A DNA stretch of 64,000 nt from Edaphochlamys debaryana (Eukaryota; Chlorophyta; Chlorophyceae; Chlamydomonadales): contig JAEHOE010000224.1 of the NCBI GenBank assembly GCA_016858145.1, positions 42,251-106,250 of the forward strand. Direction: 5' to 3'. Position numbers and translations under genes: made by a program. The notes below the pieces were generated by a model that saw nothing but the letters and a program-made list of their open reading frames with translations, did not search any database and had not been told where the DNA came from. Below, one piece after another: positions 27,858-39,565 of the stretch (position 1 is the stretch's first letter; each line of letters opens with the position of its first letter).

Positions 27858-30800
27858 ATGGCGACCGCAGAGGTCAGCGTGGGAGCTCTCGTGCACTCGT
27901 GCGGGTCCAGCTAGCTTGCCCCAAGTTACCGAAACCTTTGCAAGCATAGCGGGGGCTGTAATCGGTGGACCGTAACGGGACGCACGACCGGGCGGGGGTG
28001 GCACGGTCGCGCCCTCCCACACGCTCCTCTCCCACCCTGCTTTGTGTTGACAGGAGATTTCTGCTAACAAGCAGTTCGGGGGCTGGAACCGTCGCTACAA
28101 GCACAAGTCCAAGAGCCTGGGGTGAGCGGGGCAACTGCGAACAAGCCAGGCGGGGCTCGAAAGCGAGCCTGTGCGTGCAGCTGACCTGCAGGCGGGGCGG
28201 GGCGGATGCCGCTGGACCTCTCCTCCTTCCTGGACCCCACCCTCGACCCCGAAGCGCTTTACTACGAAGAAGTCATCTGATGCTACCCCTGGTCCCTTCC
28301 TTCCTGGACCCCTTCCTGGACCCCTTCCTGGGTCCCCTTGCCTCGTGTCACCCCCCTTGCTCATCCCCTTGCCCACGTTCCCTCCCATCCCCCTCGCTCC
28401 AACCTCAACTGGTCCCCCATCGCTTCCCAGGTGCGACATGACTTTCACTGTCTACTTCCCGCCCGCCGCGGCCAGCGGAAAGGTCCCCGTGCTCTACTTC
28501 CTGTCAGGTGTGGCGGCGGGAGTGAGGGTGTCGAGGGGTCATGAAGTAGGGGCTAGTCCATGAAGCCATGGCGTAGCCAAGCTTAACTCTACTACTCTGT
28601 ATGCAATGACTGAGAGCCTGGTGCTCCGCAATCCGCATCCGACTGGGTTGAGAAAGCAGGGTGTTCGCGAGTCGCGCGGCAGAGCCATCCCCGCGCGTAC
28701 GCGCCAATGCTTCTGCGTACGGCCCTTACTGTGCCTGCCTCCAACCTTCCCCAACCTCCAGGCCTGACCTGCAATGACGAGAACTTCATCATCAAGAGCG
28801 GTGGGTTGCGTGTGAGACCCACGCGACGGGGCCAGCAGTGGGGGACGCGGGACAGCGAGGGTACAGGCAGTGTGGAGCCCTTGGCAGCCTGCCACCCCTG
28901 ATTCTGCATGGCCCCGCCTTTTGTGCGGGTGCTGACAGCTGGCCTGGGCCTGGGAGCTCCGACTCACTTCGACCTAATTAGCAGCCCGGGTGACCGTGGC
29001 TATATGACCTCAGCCACGAGTATTCCTGCTCGCCCCCGGTGGCTGTGTGCGTTTAGACCCAAGCGGCTGAGGCGGAGTGGCACCCGGTCCGAGAGCAGAC
29101 GACCTTCCACACGCCGTCCCCCCCGCCCATGAGTCTGCTCCCTGAGCCCTTCCCTTCCCCACGCACCTCTCTGGCCCCTTTCGTGCAGGTGCGCAGCGGG
29201 CCGCCGCCGCCCGGGGCGTGGCGCTGGTGGCTCCCGACACCTCCCCCCGGGGCCTGGGCGTGGAGGGGGAGGCCGAGTCGTGGGACTTCGGAGTGGGCGC
29301 GGGCTTCTACGTCAACGCCACGCAGGTGCGGGCGTGTTTGAGAGCTGGCCATCGGAATGGTAGTGACTATGACTATAATACTATGGTAATGACTATGATG
29401 ATATGGTTGTTAGTCTTAAGAGATGGCGGCTGGAGATGCCTTTCATTGGCCAACGCCACGCAGGTGCGGGCGTGAGCTAGCCCGCAGTGTGCCAACCCTA
29501 AGTAGCAATAGTGGGAAGCCCAAGAAAGCTGAATGACCCGGGCTGTGACGGCTGCCCGCAGCGTGTTCGGCTGTGTTGGGAGATGCGGGGTGGGGTGGTT
29601 GCTGCGGACTCCGGCCGTAGGTGTTTGGTGGTGCCGTGATAGGGGTGGTAAGACCCCACACGCTGCTTTGGCGGCGGCCCATTCGCGGGCCGCAAGAAGC
29701 GGAAGCCGCACAAAGGTTGTGGTTGACGCATTGCTGCATGAACTTCGAAGGCACGTCTGGGCAGCCTTGTTGCTAAGGGCTGCTGCTCTCGGGGGAGCCG
29801 AAGACGGGCTGTAGAATGCCGGGAGCCGAGGCACGGCTGCTTGGAGACCATGCGAAGAGCTTCATTGTGCCCTGTACTACATGCCGTACCCGTGCAGGAC
29901 AAGTGGAAGAACTGGCGCATGTACGAGTACGTCACCGAGGTACGGCACGCGTACGGAGATGCGGGTGGAGCGTGGTCCGGGTTGTGTCCTTCGCGTGTCG
30001 TGCTAGCCCCGTGCTCTTAGGTACCCGGGGTGAGCGTTGCTCCCACGTGCTCCCCTACCGACTGTCCATGCCGACGCAACTCCTCTCGTCCCATCCTTAT
30101 CCTCATCACCCGCATCCTCACGTGCCTGCCCGCCCGCCTCCCCCTCCTCTCCCTACCCCCACTACCACCTACCCCCCAGGAGCTCCCCGCGCTGCTGGCC
30201 TCCGCCGCCCTGGGCTCCCCCCTGGACCTGGGCCGTGCCTCCGTGTTCGGGCACTCCATGGGCGGCCACGGGGCGCTGGTGGCGGGGCTGAGGAACCCGC
30301 AGGTGCGCAAGGGGGGGGCGGGCGGGGCTCAGGAACCCGCAGGTGCGCGGCAGGTGTGGGTGGGGCGTGTATGTGCCGGGGGTGGTGGGGCTGCGGGACC
30401 CGCAGGTGCGCAGGAGGGTGGGTCGCCGTGTAACTGAGGGAATGGGACGTATCGTACCCTTCGCCAGTTGCGAGATCACAGCGGGAAGCCATGTGCTCGG
30501 GTATGTGCTCAGAGACACACAATCGCTCCTTCCCGGCACCCCACATCCGCGGCCTCTCTCTGCCCACCGCTCGACCCATTTTCTGCTGCTTGCTTGGGCG
30601 TCCGCGACACTTATCGTGACCCTATACCCGTGCCCGAGCAGAAGTTTCGCTCCATCTCGGCCTTCTCTCCCATCTGCAACCCCTGCAACGCGCCCTGGGG
30701 CGTCAAGGCCTTCACGGGTGGGTCAGGGGAGGGTTGGTTGCAGCTGGTTTGGGGAACCGTTGCGTGCGTGCGTGCGTGCGTGTGTGGGGCTTGACGGGCA

Positions 30801-31732
30801 CGTTACCGTACGGCAGGCGCGTGTGCCGTACCATCACTGGGCAGCGTTTCCTGGTGGCACGTTGGCCGCGCCTACGCTTTGCTAGCGTCACGCTTCGCGC
30901 GCAGCCCTTGACGTGCGCTCCCTTCCCGCTGCCCTCAGGCTACCTGGGCGCGGACCGTGAGTCATGGAAGGCGTACGACGCCTCCGAGCTGATGAAGGGC
31001 TTCACGGGCTCGTCCAAGCCGCCCGTACTGGTGGACACGGGGTCTGCGGACAAGGTGGGCGGGGGCCTGGGGAGGATGGCGGGGGTGGGGGGGTCTGGGG
31101 CTCGGAATGGAGGTTTAAGAGGCGGAGGCTGTGGTAGGCCGTGATAGTGACTGGCAGGAAGCGTGGTGGTGAGGTCTACCGCTCGCTTCCTTTGGTCAGC
31201 TGGATAGGGATGCCCAACCAACCCGTGCGACCCGCCGTGTTCCTCCCTCCCTTCCGGCCCCTCTTCCTAGAAGAGCAGAACCCCGAGGCGCTGGAGGCAG
31301 CCGCCCTGACCGTCCATACACACACGCCTTCCCCCTCCGTCCCCCATCTTCCCCTCCCCCCAGTTCCTGGTTGAGCAGCTCAAGCCCGAGGCGCTGGAGG
31401 CGGCCGCCAACGCCAGCGGATACCCCGCCACCGTCCGCCTGCAGGTGGGAGAGGGGGGGGGGGCAAAGAGGGAGGGAGGGCGGGGGCATAGAGGCAAGGG
31501 AGGAGGGGAGATCTGAGGGCATGTAGATGCTGCCGCCACTTGCAGACGGGCAGGGTGATGCGGTGTGATCGCTTCGGGGTGGCTGTGGGAAGCCCCAGCT
31601 TACACCTGATCTCAACCTCCCTCCCTCCCGTGATCCGCAACCGTGCAGGAGGGGTACGACCATTCGTACTTCTTCATCTCGTCCTTTGTGGACGAGCACA
31701 TCGCCTTCCACGCCGACCACCTGGCCAAGTAA
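27858..31732 (+). CDS. S-formylglutathione hydrolase (esterase D family), 285 aa, 11 exons
   Basis: Exons: 27858-27872 (MATAE), 28054-28121, 28431-28507, 28762-28800, 29189-29325, 29898-29939, 30180-30302, 30642-30717, 30939-31054, 31364-31444 and 31649-31732. The lengths total 286 codons and every junction is in phase. Family landmarks are all present: [13 protein letters not shown] near the start, [18 protein letters not shown], the nucleophile elbow [10 protein letters not shown] (Ser about 152), VDTGSADKF (Asp about 225/230) and GYDHSYFFI (His about 263). The enzyme hydrolyses S-formylglutathione to formate and glutathione in the last step of glutathione-dependent formaldehyde detoxification, normally in the cytosol. 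Length matches the usual roughly 280 residues. Exons 5, 7 and 10 each have a partial duplicate in the adjoining intron. Confidence 0.96.
29450..29473 (+). repeat. intronic duplicate of hydrolase exon 5 donor
   Basis: The 24-base stretch CAACGCCACGCAGGTGCGGG plus CGTG occurs at 29312-29335 (true exon end and donor) and again at 29450-29473, 138 bp downstream in the intron. Confidence 0.9.
30284..30411 (+). repeat. three copies of hydrolase exon 7 donor region
   Basis: GGGGCTGAGGAACCCGCAGG followed by TGCGC ends exon 7 at 30302. Near copies follow at 30324-30348 and 30387-30411, each with a CAG/GTGCGC donor. Using copy 2 or 3 would add 40 or 103 bases and shift the frame. Confidence 0.9.
31264..31312 (+). 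repeat. degenerate duplicate of hydrolase exon 10
   Basis: TTCCTAGAAGAGCAGAACCC at 31264 continues as CCGAGGCGCTGGAGGCAGCC. It mirrors true exon 10 at 31364-31410, exactly 100 bp downstream. The copy carries substitutions and indels (it reads [14 protein letters not shown] against [15 protein letters not shown]), plus a TAG in its first frame. Confidence 0.85.
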
Positions 31733-32859
31733 AGCACCGTTACGTTACGCACGCACACCCCAAGTCGTTGGGGTGGGGGGTGGCAAGCTCTCGTGGAGCC
31801 ACGTGCGACCCCTGCTGCCCCACTCATGCCCGCCACGGGGGTCCGTGGGGGGTCTTAGCTGCGCTGGAGCAAACGCCCACGTGCCTACAAGGCCCGAGGG
31901 CGGTCCTCTCGTTGAGCCGGCTGCAGTCCTGGCAGGCGCACTGCTGTGGGGCTAACGCTCAGCGCTGGTGGCACGGGTTGGGCGTCGGAGAGACGATGGA
32001 GAGGATGGAGATCGAAGGCGGCATTGGCGGGCTGAGGCGGATGCAGCCCGCGGTGACTACAGGATGGTGAGCGGAGGGACGGGGGGGGGGGGGAAGGATG
32101 CGGCCATGGGCCCAGGGTGAACTGGCGAGGGGCAGGCGCCAACGACGGGCCGCTCACGCAGATGCGGTCTGAGGTGGGTGGGCAGTCGTGGAAGGAGGAG
32201 GCGGGAAAGCTCTTGGAGCAGGAGTTTTGTGCGAGGACTTTTGCAGGCCATGGGATGGAGACCAGGGTTGCAGGGTTATGGGTGCTCAGTCTTGGGGGTG
32301 CAGCGGCGGCCGGAAACGGCACTCTTTTGATGTTGGAGTGTTGATGCGGGTGGGCCAACATCAGAAGTCTATTGTCCTGAGCAAGGCAGGAAGGTGGAAG
32401 GTCAGAGGACTGCTGGGTGCCGTCGCAACGCTTTGGTATCTTCGGCAGGGGACGCGGGGGGCAGTGGGAAGGCCGTGTGTATGCGCAACGTGCCCGTGTG
32501 TCGCTTGCAGTGACCTCAAGGCGGGGTGTAGCGTGTTGTTGTCTGCTTATTCGGACATCCAGCTAAGCTACTATACATATATACACTGCGAAACCATCGC
32601 CGTCTCCCGACTGTCTCCGCGTCGCTCAATACCGATGTTTCATTATGGCGATGACAGCGACGTAGCCTGACCTGTTTTCGTTGTTTCTGTACGTCTGACC
32701 CATACGCACCACACACCTGAGCCTGTGCTACTCAGCTCCTCAGAAGTCGCCCGCCTCGCCGCGATGCGCTGAAGTTACGTGCATACCTGCAGACGCCTGG
32801 CACCAACGACCAGAGCACCTTGTAGTCTCGATTAGTGGCAAGACGCCAAGCTTGGAGGC
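31733..32859. other. intergenic region between tandem plus-strand genes
   Basis: This holds the hydrolase 3' UTR and the promoter of the secreted-protein gene. No open frame with convincing coding character was found. A slightly AT-richer stretch (32560-32600, CTATACATATATACACTG) may belong to promoter DNA, but it lies about 270 bp before the start codon. Confidence 0.45.
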
Positions 32860-35800
32860 ATGGCTCGCTGTCGAGGAGCATGCGCCCTGCTCCTTGGCCT
32901 CGCAGCGCTGCTTGCGGCTGCTCGGCAGTGAGTCGCCGATACTCTACATCTGCATCAGTCCTGTATGGGTCTGTTTCGCGAGTTGTGAGGGTACGCATGC
33001 CGGTTTCAATGGCACGCAGAGCCGAAGCCCAGTTCTCCCGCGGCATGGGGGAGTACCTTGCCATGGATGTCGCATCCGGTGCGTTCCGTTTCCACTTGCG
33101 GCGGCGCCTGCTGGCCTTGACTTGGAGGAGGCTACAGGGGGGTGCGGTGGGGACCGTCGGGACCGTAGTATGGGACCTGACCTGCTGTTCGGTACAGGGG
33201 GGTCGCGTACCGGTGCACCTCAGCTAGTGGGCTGTCACTTCCCAGCGGGATAGGACGGCGAAGACATGGCACCCTCGCCCCCTGAGGCAGGGCGGAATGC
33301 GCATGCTCACCATGCCAGGAGCCCGTGTGGGCAGCAGGGGCTCGACGCAGCTGCGTTGTGCACAGGGGCGTTTCTCCATAGCAATCCTGGCGAGCCAATG
33401 CAAAGCCTTGCGTCCTAGAATGCTGGAACAGGATGGGGACATGGGGACATGAGGTTACCGTCACGGCGCGGGCAGGCTAGCCAGCCCTGCACTCGGGCGG
33501 CATGAGGTGGGGAGGGCTGTGCCATCGCTAACGGCAGTGGCCGCTACGGGCCCCGCCCCTTCCCGCCTCAGCTCATGGACTCATCCCGCTTGGTTGGGTC
33601 CATCCCACCCACGCCCATCAAGCCAGCCCCTCACTTCTCGCATCCAGTTTGGATACCGTTTGGATTCCTACACGCCCATTGGACCAGCCCGTCCCTACTC
33701 TGGGCCCGAGCTGTCCCCTACCCCCCCCATCGCCGCCCCCAGACTACATGTACCGCTTCCGAGTGCCGGTGACGCGGCCGTCACTCTTTGCGTACGGCAT
33801 CATCGCATCGCAGGATCGCATAGGTGTCTTCCAGGTCCGTCGCAATGGCTTCCATGACGGCTGGCTGCATGGCCGCATAGCCGTCTGGGTCAGCGCATGT
33901 CTGTGCGGGGGTGGGGGTTGACACGCTGGGGCGGGGCATGCGAGCATGCCTCTCGGTTATGCAAACCTTACAGAGTCCTGGCTTCCGCTTTGCAAGGTCC
34001 ACGCCTCACGCCCGCCTCCTTGACAGGTGTCCACGGAGGGTCGCGGCCTCATGGATCCGATCTGGATGTCTGACAGGCTGCCGGGGCTCAACGTCTCGCA
34101 GCCCGTACTGTCGGTTGACAACTCAACGGACCGCGTTTACTTCATCCGGCCCATGGACGGGCGGTTGACGGCGTACGACGCCAATGCGACGCTGGTGAGC
34201 CATACCGTACGACAGTGGGTGCTTGGCACAGCTGGGATGAACACCTGCATCCATCCCGCAAAGGCTCAGGCTGAAAGCCGTAATGCTTCCCACGGGTGGC
34301 ACCATCACCGGCTTTACAGACAACCCCCCTCGGCCCCCTGCCCCTTCACTCCATTCCTCCCCCTTCCCCTCACTCAGCCCACCGCAGACGGCTCCGTCCC
34401 CACTGACGTGGCCCCCCTGTGGGTCTCGGACGTGGTGTGCTCAGCGCCCGGCGACGAGCGGCAGCAGGTGTGGTGATATTCGACGAATTGAGAAGCGAAG
34501 AAAGGGAGGGTGTAGTTGGGAAGAGGCCACGCTGTGAGCGTCGGGAACCGTGTCGAGTGGAGGGCAGGGGCGCGTTGCGCCGGTACTACGGCGCTGGGGC
34601 GGCCGCGCGCGTGGCAGCCAGTCCCTCGCCGCCCCACCCATACACACACGCTTTCCCCCGCTGTTTCCCCCCCGCCGCCCCCCACAGCACCACCAGGCCC
34701 TAACCGCCAACGGCCGCCGCCTGCTGGCCCGCTGCAACGACTCTGTGCTGCTGCTGAGCGCCGCCAGCGGGAGGCTGCTCAAGACGCTGGCTGGGCCCCG
34801 CGTGGCTGACTGGATGGCGGCAGCGGACGCGGCGGCGCCCTTTGCCGCGTACGCGGACTTTGGCCGGGTGCGTGGCTTATGTAGTGTGTAGGTGGTTTTG
34901 GACCTGGCGTGGCTGGGGTGATGGCTGGAGAGGAAACCATGCTGCTGAAACGGTGGTGCGCACCGTGTAGCCTGGAGGCGCTTGCTCCCATCCGCCGCCA
35001 CCCGCCTCCTTCCCCGTTCGCCTTGCCCGCTGACCGGGGCTCCCCTTCTCCTGTCGATCCGCCATCCCGCAGCTCATCACGTGGCCCTCCTCCGAGGACG
35101 CTGCTGCCCCCCAGCTGCACGTGTGGGACCTGGCGTCGTACAAGCCCAAGGCCCGGAACCAGGTGGCCCCCGCACACACCATCAAGCTCCCCGCCGGCGT
35201 AGCCGTGGGCGGCGTCGGCACCAGGCAAGCAGGGGGGGCCAGGAAACGGGCAGGAAAGAACAGGGGCGCATGAGAGCCCCGTGTGCCGAGCCGGCCGTTG
35301 GTAAACACCATGGCGGCTTCACACGCCTCCCTTGCTGTGTATCGCTCGGCCCTCCACCGCTCTCTCGGCCCCTTTGCACAACACTTTTTGCCCACCCCGT
35401 CCAGCACCTAGCGGCACATCCTCTGACCCTTTGATCACTTCCGTGACTTGCCGTACTTGCCGTACGTGTGTGCAGCCACAAGTGGTTGCTGGTGCTGGCG
35501 GACGCCCTGAAGCCTGTCGTACACGTGGTTGGCGCGTACAACGGCAAGCTGCTGTCCAGCTTTGACTTTGCGCCGCTGGTCAACGCAACCCTGGCGCCGG
35601 TCATGGTCAACTTCACGGTCGTGCCCACGGTGAGTCATCATGAGTCACAATCTGCTTTTGCTTGATGACCAGATCTTTGGTTTGCCAAGGACGACTTGAT
35701 AAGATCCTTGTGACCGCTGCAATCAGGCTTGACTGCAACCGGTATGGCAAATGGCATGCCTGTGCCCATGACACTTCTGTGCATTTTACTCCTGATTCAT

Positions 35801-37143
35801 TGGCATCACACCCCTAATCCCCCTCATCCCCTCCCCAAGCCTGTCACGTGGGGCAACACGGTGTACGGCCTGATCCGCGGCGTGGTGCCCTCGGAGTTCC
35901 CGTGGGTGAGACACCGTGGCCGTGACATGGCCGGATCGCTTCTGGATCTGGATCTGGATCTGCGTTCCTCAGCCTGCCCATGGGTTGCAGCGTACTCGTG
36001 GCCCGGATGCCCAATCCGAGTTACATCCAGTCGCCTGTCGTCAACCACTAACCACCAACCGACCCAAACACCAATGGACAGATGCCGGAGCAGTACCCCG
36101 ATGAGCACTACTGGTGGGCGTTTGCCCTGGACGTCAGTAACGCCAAGGCGCCGTCCCTGCTGTGGCTGACCGAGCAGCAAAAGACGCTGGGCGTCATCTC
36201 GAACCAGGTGCGATTGCCGGACAAAGGAGGGGGACACAGCAGCAGGCGCTGGCGCCCCAAACTTGATGCTACGACCCAACACTCGTGTTCTTCTGTGCGC
36301 TTATCCAGCACGCTTCGTGCCCCCCCGCCCCCTCTCAACTCCGCGCTCTCAGGCCCCCTGGGTGGCCGGCAACGCGATCTTCATGAGCGACTTCCCCCAG
36401 AACGCCACGCGCAGCTTCGACCGATTCACAGGTACGCCAGCCGCGGCTTCGGCCGCTTCCCGAGTGCGCTTCAGGACTACTAGCGTTGTCTCTAGTGGCC
36501 TGGAGCAGCTGTCTAGTGTCTGCTGCGTCGTCTGACCCTGCAGGGCGAGGAGCGTGGAGCGGTAGCGGCGTGCCGCTGGCGGGCCAACTGACGTCTGCTC
36601 ATTTATGCTTGTTCCGTCCCTGCTGTTGCAGGCCAGCCGTGGTTCAACGTTCCGGCAGTGTACTGGGACTTCAACGCCCGCAATTCCTACTCGCTCGTCC
36701 GCGGCACGTATAAGATGAGGTGAGGGGACTACTGATCCAAACCGTGGCCTCCCCACCCTCATCGCACACCTCCTCGCACGTAGTCTGGCCTGATCCACAA
36801 ATGAGGCCGGGCGGCCCGCCAATGCCCTCCTGATCCCCTTGGAGATCCCCAGACCCTTTAGTTCCGGTTTCCATATGTGGTCCCAAGCTGACCCCGGGTT
36901 TGTACCGTTCGCCCGCTCCAACCCAACCGCAGCCTGCCCTGGGCGCATCCCGACGGTTACACGTTGGTGTTCCAGTACGACGACTGGGTGTACGACCAGG
37001 ATCCAACCAGCGGCGAGTCGATAGGCTACATCCGGATCTTGCGTGGGCTCATCACCTCGCCCTCGCCCCCACCCGAACCGCCGAGCGCTGACGCCGGTTC
37101 GCCCCCGGCCGAGACGCCAACGCGAGGAGGGCTTCTCGGCTAA
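32860..37143 (+). CDS. secreted protein of unknown family, 510 aa, 13 exons
   Basis: The ATG at 32860 starts a signal peptide (MARCRGACALLLGLAALLAA). Exons: 32860-32927, 33020-33078, 33743-33834, 34027-34194, 34378-34467, 34688-34867, 35073-35224, 35476-35629, 35840-35905, 36082-36207, 36353-36431, 36632-36719 and 36933-37143 (TAA). The lengths sum to 511 codons and all phases agree. The intron after 35224 uses a GC donor. Segments such as VLLLSAASGRLLKTL, LHVWDLASYKPK, VVGAYNGKLLSSFDF and VYFIRPMDGRLTAYD look like repeated beta-propeller (PQQ/WD-like) blades. Several N-x-S/T sites suit a secreted glycoprotein. The tail is Pro/Ser-rich (PSPPPEPPSADAG). No catalytic motif or named family recognised; an extracellular or lumenal role is inferred. 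Confidence 0.85.
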
Positions 37144-39565
37144 TAACGCGACGCTCAAGCGCTGATAGTTGGCTCGGGAGCTATCTTTTACAGAGGATGT
37201 GCGCAGGGGTTCGAACCATTCAGGAAAGACAATCTGGAGCTCTTGACGTGGGCCCCTGGGACCCTGACGCTGGAGGGAGGGCGGGGCCCACGGGGGGTGG
37301 AGGGTGGAGGGTTGAGGGTGGAGAGGAGCAGCAGGCAAGCCCCTGCGTCGCCCTACGTCCCCCGGCCGCCGTCGCTGTGGGCAGCGCAGCGGCTGCAAGG
37401 GCGGCAGGGGAGCCGGTGGCGGCGGCGCTGGCGGCGGCGGAGGTAGTGGCGGCGCTAACGGCGGTGCTGGCGGCGGCGGAGGGAGCGGCGGCGGCGATGG
37501 CCGGGGGCTGCCGGGCGTGGAGAGGATGTATGCTCCGGAGCCACCTGGGGGGCCACCTCCGGGGGCAGCGGCGGAGTCAGGGGCACAGGGCTAGTCCGGA
37601 GCCCCGTCGGGGGGCCACTGTCCTGCAAGAGGGCCCAGGCAGTGGGTCCTGGAGCTGGCTGGCCCAAGCGCCCCGACACACGGCCCAGGCCTCCGGCTAC
37701 GGTCCAACGCCTCAGTCCGGCCGCCGCCTATGCAAGGGCTGCTACAAGGCGGTGAAACCACTGAGCTGCGCAGCAGTCCGGCCTTGCCCCCGTTTGTTTT
37801 GGGAGTGGGACTGGCCGGTGGGTCGCCGGTGGGTCGTAGGCGGCGCAGGGGGCTGCGAGGGGAGGGAGGCCGCGTGGCTGCGGCACGGCACGTGCACCCC
37901 GTCGTGCTGCAACACGCGACGAGGCGCATCATTTAGGCGACACGCCTAATGCAGCATGCGTGGCACGCGCGGCTAGTCGCAGGAGCTTAAGCGTGCCTCG
38001 GGAGAACACCGCAAACGCGTCGGCGGTCCGCAAACGGAGCGGACGCTGCGGGTGCCAGGGCCTCCCGCGGCCCTTGCGTTCTGCTCTTTGGTTCAGACGG
38101 CACTCAGCTTTACGCCGGGGCGTTGCCAGGCGGCGCAGGCTGCTAATATGCAATTTCTACATTGTAGAGAGAATCACGCACGGGTGCAACCTGCGACGCG
38201 ATTGCATAGGCGTAGCCCCTGCTCCGCTCTCCGAGCGGAGTCTGGGGCAAGCCAACCACCCGCTGGGACTAGATTGCCGGTTGACAGAGGCCGCCGGGGA
38301 ATCTGCAATGAAACCAATGGGGGCTAGCGTCAGACCTGAACGAATGCTGGCATGGCGGGAAGCGCCCGCGATGCTTGGCTGCGGGGCAGGTCCTGACCAG
38401 GGTGCTGAGTCCATTTATCCCGGCGTGTGCGGCCCTCAGAGGATCGCCATGGGCTTATGACGCTTTGGGCGGGGCTGTTGAAGTGTTGGGGCTGGGGCGA
38501 GTCCCGGCCTAAATGCTGGTTCAGCGCTGCAAACTTAACGCTGCTTACCGTAATTGTAATTTAGAGGGGGTGAGCGTGAGATGAGCGTTGGGCTTGGGCT
38601 CGGATATGAACAGAAGCAAGCCTAGCCAGGACAAAGGCTGAATACGGCAGAGATACGGCTGGGGCCACAGGGCTTGATTAAATGTTGCACTTGTATGGTT
38701 GCAAGAGCGCTCAAGGAGACACACCGCTGAAACACAAATGTGGTTAGCATGACGTGGCAGAGGGGCCTGGGGTCGGGTGCGGCCAGGCTCCCCCTGCATG
38801 CTGTCGTGTTGTGGGCCCGCCTCAATGCTTGGCCCGGCTTTGGCGCGGCACCAGACGTTTTAGGAGGAGAGGCGGGGGGAGTGGCCTGTACTGTTGAACT
38901 GGTGGTGCGTGGTTCAACATCCCACGATGCATCTGTCCTCTTTCCCCACACTATCTAGCCACGCGCAATGTGCGCCCCTCACTCCACCAAGCCGACACTC
39001 TGAGCAGCAAGGTCCGTTAACTCCGTCAAGTCCGCAGCCAGCAAAGCCACTCAATTGCATGGGTAGTCATAGCGCTCACCATGCACTGCCGCTTTGAGCC
39101 AAAGCCTTAGCTCCTGTATCTTCCTCCTATCCAGGATCTAGGGGCGACATGGAACAGGTCTCGCACTTCCACAGCGCGCCGCCAACAAGTCAAGGTCCGA
39201 TGCGTCCGTCCCCCGCCCAAGCCATGACCCGCCTGGCCCTCATTTCTCCTTTATGCCCGATACCCCCCTCCCCCTCTGTCCGTCCATGTCCTACTAACAC
39301 CCTCGCCCCCACCCTTCCATTCCCCACCTTTCCCCTATGCACCCCTCATCCATCCGCCCAACGCCGCGCTCCCGCCCAACGGTACGACCCCGCTCTCGCT
39401 CTGCTCTCAACCCCACCCATGCCCCGCCCTTCAGTTGTCTCCGGCCGCGCCGCCATCACGCCGCCGCCACGGGCACCGGCACCGCCAGGCCCAAGGTATT
39501 TGTATCGGTATCACCACGCTCCTGCCCCCGCTTCCACCCCCCCTGCAGCCCTTCCTGTGCTTCGC
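37144..39565. other. convergent intergenic region, GC- and repeat-rich
   Basis: This lies between the secreted-protein stop and the SDR stop. It includes a GGC-rich simple stretch (37420-37500) and long but biased frames on both strands (37197-37949, 37960-38460 plus; 37591-37932 minus), none with a recognisable domain or credible splice structure. At 39456-39494 it carries a duplicate of the SDR C-terminal coding tail. Confidence 0.5.
39456..39494 (-). repeat. duplicate of the SDR C-terminal tail
   Basis: On the minus strand this repeats the last codons of the reductase (LGLAVPAPVAAA stop) as LGLAVPVPVAAA stop. It starts 110 bp beyond the true end at 39566-39604. Both nucleotide sequence and stop codon are retained. 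Confidence 0.85.

Noticed and set aside
29376..29416. ACTATGAT-type simple repeat as a possible regulatory element
   Set aside because: Short AT-rich microsatellite within a hydrolase intron with nothing to suggest a function.
37197..38460. Two adjacent Arg/Gly-rich plus-strand frames
   Set aside because: Low-complexity GGC-rich composition, no recognisable motif, and located between two convergent, complete genes.
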